From positions 40,518,998 through 40,582,997 of the forward strand of contig NC_062223.1 in assembly GCF_902686445.1 (NCBI RefSeq): a DNA stretch of 64,000 nt. Direction: 5' to 3'. Position numbers and translations under genes: made by a program. Of the stretch, positions 25,310-35,729 are shown in pieces (position 1 is the first letter of the stretch; each line of letters starts with the position of its first letter). Origin of the DNA: Sciurus carolinensis. Taxonomy: Eukaryota > Chordata > Mammalia > Rodentia > Sciuridae. Under the pieces are notes generated by a model. It was not told the DNA's origin and did no database searches. It saw only the letters and a list, made by a program, of their open reading frames with translations.

Positions 25310-25489
25310 GCAACTTTTTTCTTGACATTGGGGATTTAACACAGGGGTGCCCTATCGCTGAGCTACATCCCCAGTCCCCCAGTTTCACCAAGTTGCTTAG
25401 AGCCTCTCTAAATTGCTGAGGCTAGCTGGGAACTTGCAATTTCCCTGCTTCCCAAATTGCTGGGATTACAGGCATTGAGCCAGCTCTGG
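25310..25489 (-). mobile_element. B1-dID dimeric SINE
   Basis: Complement dimer: 'caggggtgccctatcgctgag', 'acatccccagtcc', then B1 part 'attgctgaggctagctgg' to 'attgctgggattacaggc'. The linker is shortened. Confidence 0.88.
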
Positions 25490-26517
25490 CAAATTTTCTT
25501 GACACTGAATATCAGGGAAAAAATGGTGGTATTAGAGCCTTCCTTCTCAGTACAATCCTGGGAATCTTTGGCTCATTTCCCTACCATTTTTCCATACACC
25601 TGTGAAATTCTCAATTTTTTTTTTCCAGGAGGAAAGCAAAGAAGCAAACAAACAAATCAAAAATCAAATACCACAAATAAAGGAAACCCACATAAAAGTT
25701 TGTCTCTATCTGCCCATTTGTGTTTATGAGACAATACCAGCTCTATATTGCAGTCATTACCTTTTATTCAGTTCTAATTTTTTATTTTGAAAAAAACTCT
25801 TTTTCCTCACATGGACAATAAGGTGATTGCAATGACAACTTTTATGTGAATACCTTCCCCTCACTGGGTACCTGCTGTTCCCTGGTTTGGCTTCAAGACA
25901 ATGAGATTGTATTAACCACATAGTAACTGAACCTTGCATAAACTTGACAGAGAACCAGCCACGAGTTTAAAGGGATAGGAATTTTCATTAGCTCTGACAC
26001 TTTCACAGAAATACTTTTCTTTGTCTAAAACAACCAAGTCCTTCACCCAAATTCTTTAGTATGGAAATACTTAATATTAAAATCACATAATTAACACTAG
26101 TTTTTAATTTACAAATATATTCAAGACCTTATAATAAAATAACTATTCTTAACACAAATTTAGACCCATTTTTAAATCAAGATTGACAGTTTAAATCAAC
26201 TCTCATTGGCTAGACTAATTGAATTAAAAATAGGTAATGATGGAGTTAGAAAAGATAATGGAACCCCAATGTTTTGTTTTAATCAGACTTTAACTTAGTC
26301 ATTTCTTGCCTTTCCTGTATAAAGCATGCAAAATTTCAAGAGCACTCTCTGCTAGATAGATGAGGAGTAAAATCAGTTGAGAAATTCAAAGCCTCATGTT
26401 TCCATGGCTAGCTGTGATATGTCATCATGCATTATACCCATAAATGTTAAAGAATGAAATAATGGTAGTTTATAAATGATTGAACATATTTATCCAATAA
26501 ATGAAAAAAGTTTCTAA
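25490..26517. other. Unassigned AT-rich sequence
   Basis: No gene or repeat seen, apart from a T-run and 'aaacaaacaaa' near 25615-25660. Confidence 0.5.
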
Positions 26518-26577
26518 AATAAAGTCTTTTTTTTTTTTATTTATTTATTTTTTTTACGTTTACATAGGGTAATGATG

Positions 26578-26583
26578 TTTATT
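26578..26583 (-). promoter_or_regulatory. AATAAA poly-A signal inside the L1 3' UTR
   Basis: On the element strand an AATAAA lies about 22 bases before this copy's poly-A tail. The tail starts after 'ccctatgtaaacg', about 85 bases earlier than in the L1 at 56.5 kb, whose matching bases lack the AATAAA. Confidence 0.7.
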
Positions 26584-26591
26584 ATATTTTT

Positions 26592-26637
26592 CCCCTCCCC
26601 CCACCCCTCCCACCCCTCCCACCCCTCCCACCCCTCT
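26592..26637. repeat. (CCCACCCCT)n tract in L1 3' UTR
   Basis: Four tandem 9-base units on the plus strand, G-rich on the L1 strand. It lies in the polypurine region that L1 3' UTRs usually carry; the full-length copy has only about one such unit. Confidence 0.9.
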
Positions 26638-26897
26638 TTTCCCTCTACACAGTCCTTCTTTCCTTCATTCTTACTGCTCTCCTTAGCCTAACTCTAAACC
26701 TAACCCTAAACCTAATGCTAGCCCGTCCCACCCCCCATTATATGTCCTCATCCGCTTATCAGCGAGATCATTCGTCCTTTAGTTTTTTGAGATTGGCTTA
26801 TCTCACTTAGCATGATATTCTCCAATTTCGACCATTTGCCTACAAATGCCATAATTTTATCATTCTTCATTGCGGAGTAATATTCCATTGTATAAAT

Positions 26898-28481
26898 ATG
26901 ATTATATATTTAGAGGAACCTGGAAATTCCACCAGAAAACTTTTAGAACTCATAAGTGAATTCAGTAAAGTAGCAGGTTACAAGATCAATGCTCATAAAT
27001 CCAATGCATTTTTATACATAAGTGATGAATCTTCAGAAAGAGAAATTAGGAAAACTACCCCATTCACAATAGCATCGAAGAAAATAAAATACTTGGGAAT
27101 CAATCTCACAAAAGAGGTGAAAGACCTCTACAATGAGAACTACAGAATACTAAAGAAAGAAATTCAAGAAAACCTTAGAAGATGGAAAGACCTCCCATGT
27201 TCCTGGATAGGCAGAATTAATATCGTCAAAATGGCTATACTACCTAAAGTTCTATACAGATTCAATGCAATTCCAATTAAAATCCCAATGATGTACCTCG
27301 CAGAAATAGAGCAAGCAATTATGAAATTCATCTGGAAGAATAAAATACCTAGAATAGCTAAAGCAATCCTCAGTAGCAAGAGCGAAGCAGGGGGTATTGC
27401 AATACCAGATCTTCAACTCTACTACAAAGCAATAGTAACAAAAACGGCATGGTATTGGTACCAAAATAGACAGGTAGATCAATGGTACAGAATAGAGGAC
27501 ATGGACACAAACCCAAATAAATACAATTTTCTCATACTAGACAAAGGTTCCAACAATATGCAATGGAGAAAAGATAGCCTCTTCAACAAATGGTGCTGGG
27601 AAAACTGGAAAACCATATGCAATAGAATGAAATTAAACCCCTATCTCTCACCCTACACAAAACTCAACTCAAAATGGATCAAGGACCTCGGAATCAGACC
27701 AGAGACCCTGCATCTTATAGAAGAAAAAGTAGGTCCAAATCTTCAACTTGTTGGCTCAGGATCAGATTTCCTTAACAGGACTCCCATAGCACAAGAAATA
27801 AAAGCAAGAATAAACAACTGGGATAGATTCAAACTAAAAAGCTTTCTGTCAGCAAAGGAAACTATCAGAAATGTGAAGAGAGAGCCTACAGAGTGGGAGA
27901 ATATCTTTGCCAACCATACCTCAGATAGAGCGCTAATTTCCAGAATCTATAAAGAACTCAAAAAACTCTACACCAAGAATAGAAATAATCCAATCAACAA
28001 ATGGGCTAAGGAAATGAACAGACACTTCACAGAAGAAGATGTACAAGTAATCACCAGATATATGAAAAAATGTTCAACATCCCTAGTAATAAGGGAAATG
28101 CAAATCAAAACTACCCTAAGATTTCATCTCACCCCAATTAGAATGGCGATTATCAAGAATACAAGCAACAATAGGTGTTGGCGAGGATGTGGTGAAAAAG
28201 GAACACTCATACATTGCTGGTGGGGTTGCAAATTAGTGCAACCACTCTGGAAAGCAGTGTGGAGATTCCTCAGAAAGCTTGGAATGGAAACACCATTTGA
28301 CCCAGCTATCCCACTCCTTGGCCTATACCCAAAGGACTTAAAAGCAGCATACTACAGAGATACAGCCACATCAATGTTCATTGCTGCTCAATTCACCATA
28401 GCCAGATTGTGGAACCAACCTAGATGTCCTTCGGTTGATGAATGGATAAAGAAACTGTGGCATATTTATACAATGGAATAA
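26898..28481 (+). pseudogene. L1 ORF2 C-terminal segment (inverted part), open for 527 codons
   Basis: Encodes the second half of the L1 endonuclease/reverse transcriptase protein. It starts within the RT domain just after the FADD active-site motif ('MIIYLEEPG' follows FADD in the full copy) and continues through the RT thumb region ('[11 protein letters not shown]') and the Cys-rich C-terminus ([18 protein letters not shown], near residues 425-445) to 'LWHIYTME', where the inversion ends. No frameshift or stop over 527 codons, which suggests a recent insertion. It lacks the endonuclease and RT catalytic core, the natural stop and any known promoter, so no activity is expected. The apparent start codon is an internal methionine. 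Confidence 0.9.
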
Positions 28482-28844
28482 AGTCATTTTTTAAAGAATC
28501 ATTTTCATTGTTGACAAAAAGGCAAATTAGAAAGAAATTGGAAAGAAAAAAACAATAATGGCAAAGAGGCTTCCTTGTGATCTAATCAGTTCTTTAGCCA
28601 GACTTACGTAGAGAAGTGAAAGATGATAACTGCAAATAAGCTTTTCTCCCCCCAAGAGAGAAAGACTTCATTGTGAACTGAAGTAATCTTGAAATGGTAC
28701 ATTTGGAGGTGAATTTGTGACAGAAAAGCAGTTATTTTATTCTTTTAAAAAATGTCCCAAGCCGCCATAGCACCTCCATTGCTCTCTAAAGCCAGCGCTG
28801 CCTCTAGCTCGCCCGGCTGCAGAAGGGGAAGGCAGGTAAGTAAG

Positions 28845-29753
28845 GAGACCTGTACAAAATAGGCTGCCCGCAAATGGACAGAGGGTAAAGCACCCAGGAA
28901 ACAACTGGCTACAAAAGCCGCTTGCAAGAGTGCGCCCTCTACTGGAGGAGTGAAGAAACCTCATCGTTACAGGTTGAAACTACGGCACTCCGTGAAATTA
29001 GAGTCCACTGAACTTCTGATTGGCAAACTCCCCTTCCAGCTTACTCAGGACTTCAAAACAGATCTGAGCTTCCAGAGGGCAACTATTGATGCTTTGCAGG
29101 AGGGAAGTGAAGCCTATCTAGTTGACCTTTTTGAAGACTGTGTGCTATGCATGCCAAATATGTAACAATTATGCCAAAAGACATCCAACGCCCATACGTG
29201 GAGAACGTACTAAGAATTCACTATGAAGGGAAACATTTCATTCTCAAAAACATTTCTTTTTTCTCTTCTTCCTGTTATTGGTAGTTCTGAACTTCAGATT
29301 TTTTTTTCCCCTTGGGGTCAAAAGGTACCTAATAATACGATTGCAGTGGAAAAATAGGGGACAGAAATCAGGTATTGGCCATTTTTCCATTTTCATTTGC
29401 ATGTCAATTTTTAATATAAATGCGGAGATGCAAAACATCAATGCAAGTTAAAATGTTTCAGTGAACAATTTTCAGCAGTTCAACTTTATAATAATTATAA
29501 ATAAATTTAAACTTTTCTGGACAATGCCAGCATTTGGATTTTTTTAAACAAATAAATGTCTTATTGGCAGCAACTAAAGGGTGTCTGTAGCATTTTTATC
29601 ATACAGGACATTCTATCCATTTGCTATATTTTTCTGAGTTGTCCTACATATAAGTACATATTTTTAATGTTGTCTGTGCTGTTCCTGTAGTTTGCTATTA
29701 TAATACCTGGAACCAAACACAAAAAAACAAACAAACAAACAAACAAACAAAAC
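28845..29753 (+). pseudogene. H3-3A: Processed pseudogene of histone H3.3
   Basis: Intronless retrocopy of H3.3 mRNA. The coding match runs from 28845 to the stop at 29211-29213, followed by about 500 bases matching the known H3-3A 3' UTR order ('gggaaacatttcattctc', 'ggtcaaaaggtacctaa', 'tggacaatgccagcatttgg') and an A-rich tail turned into (CAAA)n. The peptide keeps '[15 protein letters not shown]'; Ser at position 31 is the H3.3 mark. It is broken: the start codon is lost (ATG to GAG), Gln5 became TAG (28860), a 1-base shift and an ~11-base deletion bracket residues 43-55, an in-frame deletion removes 'LVREI'-region residues, a 7-base deletion follows 'LFED', and nine bases are lost near the end. 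GC-rich sequence at 28755-28844 may be 5' UTR. Parent H3-3A rather than H3-3B because of the 3' UTR. Confidence 0.93.
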
Positions 29754-29754
29754 A
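29718..29754. repeat. (CAAA)n simple repeat
   Basis: About eight CAAA units after a 7-A run; probably grown from the poly-A tail of the H3.3 retrocopy. Confidence 0.92.
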
Positions 29755-31075
29755 CTGATAGATTCCCAACAATTCCTTTTAACTTTCATTTCCTCCTAAT
29801 AGACAAACAGTATCCATTGCGCAATATCATTAATTTGACCACCTGTAATAGGTTCTTAAACAACTTCAAAGTGTGGGTAAGTTTTACAAAACAATTAAAA
29901 TGAAACCATTGACAAGATCCCTGACATTTGTATCACAGTAGACCTTTCTTTTTCTTTTGTTTTTGTGTTCACACCAGTGATTATCTACCAAGTTCTGTGG
30001 AATTCACAGCAGAGTAGATATCTGGATACCTGAACTTTAATCCTGTCTCTAACACTCTAGACCATTGTGTGTACAGCATCTTTTCTCCTTCTGCTTAAGA
30101 GTTCTTGTCAAAGGAGTCTTTCATTTTGGGTCTTTAATTTTCTGATTCTATCCATGTAGAATATACATTTATCTAGAACTTATACTTTTTCCAAAAGAAC
30201 AAACAAACAAGTACAAACATTTTTTCACCCATGATGTTAGTATATGGAAAAACAGGTGGAATATAGTCGTTTTGTTTTTCCCCATGGTAGAAAGTGTGTA
30301 TTTGAAAAAAGTTCAGAAGAAGGTGTGGAAACTGTATATTGCCAAACATGAGCGTTACTTATTGAATTTTGATCAGATGAATGAGAGTAATAAAGTAAAG
30401 ACTAAATAATCCGAATCTTCAAATTCTCTTCCCAAATAGAATCTTCTACTTCTCTACTTCTACATTTTGTCTTTTTTTTTCTATATAAACAGAAATTATA
30501 CTTAATATTTTACTCCAGGTTTATCAAGTTTAACATCAAAAGCATTCCATTTCCTCTTTACACCACTGAATGAATATGCAGTTTGAGTAGTTACCTACAA
30601 ATTGACAGTTGTATAACACGAAAAAAATAAATTGTTTTCTCCTAGTATATTCTTGTACCCCAGTGCTTCTGGTCAACAAAATGTGTGTGTGTGTGTGTGT
30701 TTGTGTGTGTGTGTATGTGGTTTTTCTTCCCCCAAACCATTCACTGACACCAGCTGGTTGTCCTACAATTCAATTCAGTTTTTTCACTGACTAGAATTAA
30801 TGCAGACCTCATAGATGAAGGGTTCAGTCCCAACAAAGTGCCTTCAACTTCAGATGCAAATCACTAGTGGATACCAGGTTACATAGGTAACCTGACATAG
30901 GTACAAGTTGAAGATTGCCTTGATCCCCTTCTAAGGTTTGATTTACTCACAGAACTGAGAAGAGTTTACTTATTTGTTTCAGAATTTGTTACACAAGATA
31001 TTTTTGAAGATAAAGTGAATAGTCAGATGAAGCAAGCATAGGGCAAATTTGGGAAGAGTCGTCAGTACTTAAACT
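29755..31075. other. Unassigned sequence with a (TG)n tract
   Basis: No gene or known repeat apart from the microsatellite at 30681-30718. Confidence 0.5.
30681..30718. repeat. (TG)n microsatellite, interrupted
   Basis: TG units broken by one 'ttt' and one 'ta' step. Confidence 0.93.
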
Positions 31076-31079
31076 ATGG

Positions 31080-31424
31080 TCCCTTGCGGAGTTCTGATGT
31101 GGCACCTTCCTGGTCCATTCCTGTGTCCCAACTGGAAACCCTCTGAACCCAATCCCCATAATTCAGGGGTTTTGTGGAGGTTTTATCAAATAGACATGAT
31201 TGTTGACTCAGGCTACAGTCTTTCTCTCCTCCCTGATGGGACTGAATATTCCAAAGTTCTCATCATGGTTCGGTCTTTCTGGCAACTATGTCCTCCAGGC
31301 AGAAGCCCTCCAAGAATCACCTCACTGGAACAAAATAAGCTCCTATCACCCAGGATGTCCCAAGGGAACAGAACTATGTGTCAGGAACCAGAACCAAAAA
31401 TCTAATATTAGACAAAAGATCCTC
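31080..31424 (+). mobile_element. Old LTR-like repeat, left part
   Basis: The order 'gaaaccctctgaacccaatcc', 'ataattcaggggttttgtgg', 'tgatgggactgaatattcc', 'aagaatcacctcactgg', 'cccaagggaacagaactatg' matches a familiar old mammalian LTR (ERVL/MaLR style) whose exact family I cannot name. Similar end motifs recur at about 31930-31997 past a younger-looking LTR. Confidence 0.5.
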
Positions 31425-31910
31425 CTAGTGAAGAACAAAGGTCAGGCAGTTAGTGTGGATAGAAGGTCAGGTTGGGTCTGGAAGATGGAAGCTGATTCAA
31501 AGGGAATGGGATGTTAATACCTTCAGGACACCCCCCCCCCCACCCCCCTGGCTCATGGTCAAAGTCACCCACCTCCAGGGGGAACTGTGCCTCCCAGCAG
31601 GGAATTGTTAATGAGTATTCCCTGGGCAGCTCCCTTCCTGCTTTTCTGGACAGACAATGAACAATGGGGAGAAGTACCCCTGAATTACCCCTCTCCTGCC
31701 TTTTCACTGCATGGGCAAGATAAAAGGAAGGGAAATCTGGAAACTATAAAAAGACAAGATTCACCCCCTCCTATGGACACCTAGTTCTAGAACCAGTGCT
31801 CTGTGGAGAAGTCTGTTACTATTCTTTAAATGAAACTTGCTTTCTGCGCTTACCTGGGTGTATTTCCGTGTTCAATCTTCAACATCTGGGGAAATGGAAC
31901 TAGTAGTCAC
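31425..31910 (+). mobile_element. Probable ERV class I-type solo LTR
   Basis: Promoter-like and processing-like signals in the expected order: pyrimidine-rich U3 with a poly-C run, 'ctataaaaagac' (TATA box at about 31746), an R-like 'gtgctctgtggagaagtctg', and a U5-like stretch 'cttgctttctgcgcttacc ... ttcaatcttcaaca'. No gag, pol or env sequence is attached. Boundaries are not fixed by a clean target duplication. Confidence 0.55.
31529..31548. repeat. Poly-C run
   Basis: Twelve C, one A, then six C. Likely unstable in length. Confidence 0.9.
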
Positions 31911-31919
31911 CAGTAACAC

Positions 31920-31997
31920 AAGCACATCTAATTACTTAGAAAATTAGTTTTAGATGCTCTGTGCTGGGTTCTTGTTATAAATCATAACATCACAACT
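31920..31997 (+). mobile_element. Old LTR-like repeat, right end
   Basis: The motif 'tttagatgctctgtgctggg' and 'cttgttataaatcataacatcac' resembles the 3' end of the LTR type at 31080-31424. It may be the displaced end of that element or a separate fragment. Confidence 0.4.
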
Positions 31998-32037
31998 TTG
32001 TAAAAACCCACGATTTCCAAAGAGAAGGTGTCAATCT

Positions 32038-32058
32038 GGATATATATATATATATATT
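32038..32058. repeat. (TA)n microsatellite
   Basis: About ten TA units. Confidence 0.92.
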
Positions 32059-32059
32059 C

Positions 32060-35000
32060 ACAGACACACACATTTTATGTATTTATCAAAACAAATAACA
32101 TTATTCACAAACTTACTACCACCCTGACTTTGGGAAGGACTTACCAAATCACCCATGGTCTTAATCTTATCCATTCACCAAATGTACAACAGTCTCCCAG
32201 GAATAAAGTCAAGTCACGTATGTTCACATAGGCCTCATGCACAATATGTTTTGGAACATGGAAAGAATATTTGTAAGTACACTCTGCAATTACTCGGACA
32301 ATATCATTGACTTTGGGAGGAGACATTAGCCATAACTCAGTCAAAATAAAATACAGTGAAACTGATTGTTTTAAGATACTGATTCCAATAGTGAAAGTCA
32401 GACCCTGATAGCTAACAATATTCATTCTGTCAGTACCATGTGTTTGCTAAGGAGACAGAATGCACTTTAAAATCAATTTTCTAATATGTACAAATTACAT
32501 TCTGAGCTAAATTTATTCTTGTGTATTCTTTTTATATTGCTTTTTTCTTTGTTGTGTTTTTTTGTTGTTATTGTTGTTGATGTTTTTCTTGGAGTTTTCT
32601 TCTTTTTAAGTGTGTTTTTTCTTCTACCCTGCAAATGCAAATGTTTGGCACAAATGCCTTAAAAAAATTGTAGTGACTTAAAAAATCTTTTAGAAAAAAA
32701 AAGTTGTTAAAATGAAATGAATATATAGAGAGAAATTTAGCATGCAGCTGATACAGGCAAGACAGAATGAAGAATCCACACCATGCTCAGGGAAGAGAGC
32801 AGAGACCCAAGAGACATCCTGGAAGCCACAGCAGATGGCCCTGTTAAGTCAGAACAGGCCAATTAAGGTTGCATTCAAGTACTCTGTTGCCCCAGGAGGA
32901 CAGAGAGGAAAAAAAGAGGTAGGAGGCCTCCTGCATTCGGTAACTGTTCAGTTTGCACAGCTATGCGAAGTATGTCCTTGGGAACCACAGGCTTTTCATT
33001 TGGACTGTGCCTTTTATTTTATGCATTGTGATCAGCATTCAGGAATTCTGGACTACACAGGGTGTTATTTTTACGTTTCAAAGGAGCACAAATGAAGCCT
33101 GGTTCCCTGTTACTGTGTTTTTATTTAGCTCACATTTAGTCTCCAGGACACATCTATTTAGCAACCCTGATATGCAGGGCTCCTCCAGAAAGCCCTGCAG
33201 GAAGGGGACATAGCGAGTCACCAAACTGCTTTAAGCTTCCTCTTAGAGTTGAGTTGAACTGATCTTGGGAAGAACAAAAACAAAAGAATACAGTGTTTCT
33301 AAATATCAGTAGCTTTCCTAAACCACCTAGGAGGCTCCACCTGTTCCTTAGAAGTAGCTGAATTTGAGGGAAAGGAAAGAATACAATGAAGCTTTGGAGA
33401 TTGCTTTGAATTTGTCTTACATAGGATGACAGACAGATGCAAAATGGTCTTATTTTGGGGAGAAGGAGAGGACCTATTTTGTACACATTGCTAAATACTG
33501 GAAGTTTAATCCATGCTCAGTTACAGTTTCAGAGACAACAAAGTACTTTTAAAATCCCCAATATATTTCCTCCGTCTATTTCTTTGACAGTGACTAAAGT
33601 TCTCTCATGACTTAAAGAACTAAAAATCATATGTAGGTGTCTTACCTAAGTACTGAGGATTCTGTTGGCCACATTTTACAAGCCACAGTATCCCTAATGC
33701 CACTTTGGGGTCTAGAAAATGTACTTACCTGCTACATAATTTCTTACTGTAATCTAGCAACTTGTATTCTCCCAGACACAGCAGGACTCACCATAGTCTG
33801 ACATGTTCTTTTGTCATTTAAATGTCTGTAAATCATCACATGCTCTCTGATTTAAGATTAAAAATCAGCATGAGCACTCCAGTGGACGAGGTAATTGAGA
33901 CGCCCTTCAGAGTGTGTGTTCCCTGTCTCAGCTTCAGCATGTCAGGACTTGGCATTGTGATTCTTCAGGGAGACGTTTCTATGGAAACTTATTTTTCAAC
34001 AGTGACAAATCATTGTTTTTTAAAATTATATCTGAAGCAGAGCATATCTGGAACCCAGGCATGGTCTTAGGATTTCCAGTTTGTGATTATTATATATTAA
34101 ATTCATTTCAAACAATGGAACATGGAATAAAATGAGAGATGGGTATCATTACTCTCCTAGGTTGTTATATTTAATTCCCACTTCAGCTCAGGGTAGCAGG
34201 CAACACTGCCTTCCTCTCGTTGTGAGTTTCCTCTGAATTGTATATAGTTCTCAGATGTAGATTGGGGTGAGCTTCTCCTTTTGCAACTGGTAGTGGAATC
34301 ACTAGAGGCCTTCCTCCTTTCAATGGGGAACGGATTCCCCATGCCAAGCCAACGGCAGCCCAGGGCAGCTGTTGCAGATAGAAGTGTCATGGAAAAGCAT
34401 TTTTGTCTATGTCTCTGTTGCCTTCCCCCTTTGCTAATTCTGCAGATCCACTCTGTGCTGTGCCAAGAAAATGCCATCTGCCTCCTATACAGAAGGCAAC
34501 AGTTTCCAACATAAATAAGCAGTTTTACAACTCTGTGGTACCAACTTGTGGAAGTAAAACTGCAGTTAGGAGGAAAGAATCCACGGCTTACATCTTGACA
34601 GTCCTTTTTAGTTGATGCTTTTGTGTATTCTTGCTTTCTTAGAACCATTTCTTAGTAGGCAAATGAGAACTTCAGGCTCATCATCCCTTCATGAGAGTGA
34701 AATTAAGGCCTTAAAATTAAATTAGTCACAAGTACTTATATTTACTCCGAATGACCTTGTGTGAGAATGGAGCAAAACACCAAGATGACTCATGAACCAA
34801 CGAACTCCTTCAAATTTCAAGTTCTTAATTACCTTCTTAGATGTCCACAGTAGAAAAATTTTGGCAGGAAGAATTAACTTCTTATGGGAACTTTCAAGGA
34901 ATAATTCCACTCTTCCACAAGTGATTCAGAATGGGGCTTAAGCTTCCATGACTTTGAAAAGCTGATAATAGGAAGGGTGGACAGTGTCAGAAAAGAGTAA

Positions 35001-35130
35001 TGTGATTTTATATAAATTACTGAGCTACGGTTTAGGCTATACAATCCATATTACAGGGTAGTTCCTTCATAGAGTGTTTTTGTTCATTGTGATATAATGT
35101 ACATAAAGTTCTAAGTTGATAATAGAAATC
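32060..35130. other. Unassigned, partly higher-complexity sequence
   Basis: Three kilobases without a recognised repeat. 32540-32625 is TTG/T-rich. 33820-34640 has more even base composition. It holds the longest reading frame outside recognised retroelements (34157-34648, minus, 163 codons), with no domain I recognise, and an RFX/X-box-like palindrome at 33975-33988. I see no convincing splice structure. Confidence 0.45.
33975..33988. promoter_or_regulatory. RFX/X-box-like palindrome
   Basis: GTTTCTATGGAAAC is close to the palindromic X-box (GTTNCCATGGNAAC) bound by RFX proteins, with one mismatch in the left half. A match this short can occur by chance. Confidence 0.35.
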
Positions 35131-35131
35131 T

Positions 35132-35352
35132 ATAGCTGGGCAAGGTGGCACATACCTGTAATCCAGGAGACTCAGGAGGCTGAGATAGGAGGATCACACA
35201 TTCAAGGTCAGTCTCAGTAACATAGCAAGGCCCAAAGCAATTTACTGAGAACCTGCCTCAAAATAAAAAATAAAATACAATCGACAGGGCTGGGGATGTG
35301 GCTCAGTGGAAAAGCACCCCTGGCTTAAAGCCCAAGTACTTCCTGTTCTCCG
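35132..35352 (+). mobile_element. B1-dID dimeric SINE
   Basis: Direct orientation: B1 half 'agctgggcaaggtggcacatacctgtaatcc', A-rich linker 'ctcaaaataaaaaataaaat', ID half 'ggctggggatgtggctcagtgg'. Full length. Best example of the dimer layout in this window. Confidence 0.95.
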
Positions 35353-35524
35353 AAAAATTGATAGACATCAACTTCTCTATATTGTAGCATTTCTTGCAGG
35401 TGCCACCAACTAACTCGTGATTCTGAATTGAACAATGAACTTTGCATACCACGCTCTTATGTCAAATGGTGACTGTGGTGATGTTTGTTTTCATTTATTA
35501 TGGGATTCCTCCAAGAATCTAACA

Positions 35525-35600
35525 AGACCACAGATGTGAAAGCATCATGAAACTTTAAAAATAAGCTATAAATGTAAAGTATAATTATTGGTTATAATTA
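35525..35600 (+). mobile_element. Possible MIR/L2 3' end
   Basis: 'gaaactttaaaaataagctataaatgtaaagtataattattgg' resembles the common MIR3/L2 end. Short and weak. Confidence 0.3.
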
Positions 35601-35729
35601 AATATTTGAGAGTTGATTTAGCACAAGGTGTTTCTGGAAGTGATACACATAATTCACATCATGAAGGTCTTGATTAAACATGATTGTATCAGTATCAGTT
35701 TCCTAGTTCTGTTGTTTTAGGGATGGTTG

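Larger units (their letters stand above)
26527..28476 (-). mobile_element. Young L1 with twin-priming 5' inversion
   Basis: One L1 insertion on the minus strand in two oppositely oriented parts. 26527-26900 is the complement of the L1 3' UTR with a poly-A tail (T-run at the left edge). 26896-28476 is ORF2 sequence in plus orientation. Both parts stop at the same L1 position, ending in 'catatttatacaatggaat', so they abut on the element with a small overlap. A 9-bp duplication AATAAAGTC flanks the whole (26518-26526 and 28477-28485). The inversion junction shares a 5-bp 'atatg' microhomology (26896-26900). This is the classic outcome of twin priming during L1 insertion. By eye about 95% identical to the L1 at 49984-56513. 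Confidence 0.93.

Noticed and set aside
26592..26637. Regular 9-base units as a CRISPR-like array
   Set aside because: Tandem repeat without spacers, in a mammalian L1 3' UTR.
26683..26722. Telomere-like 'ctaaccctaaacc' sequence (interstitial telomere candidate)
   Set aside because: It lies within the L1 3' UTR, and a related 'gagggttagg' stretch is at the matching place of the L1 at 56.29 kb. It is an L1 feature, not a telomeric scar.
26898..28481. 527-codon open frame as a host gene
   Set aside because: The protein is L1 ORF2 from just after FADD through the Cys-rich end, inside a bounded L1 insertion.
28950..29165. 71-codon open frame in the H3.3 copy as a functional short histone
   Set aside because: Frame shifts and deletions on both sides, start codon lost and a stop at codon 5; it reads through the pseudogene by chance.
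31450..31707. Short frames across 31.1-31.8 kb
   Set aside because: They lie in LTR sequence and a poly-C run; no retroviral gene motif is present.
34157..34648. 163-codon minus-strand frame as a protein-coding gene
   Set aside because: No recognisable domain, skewed composition, no start context or splice pattern; kept only as a conservation query.
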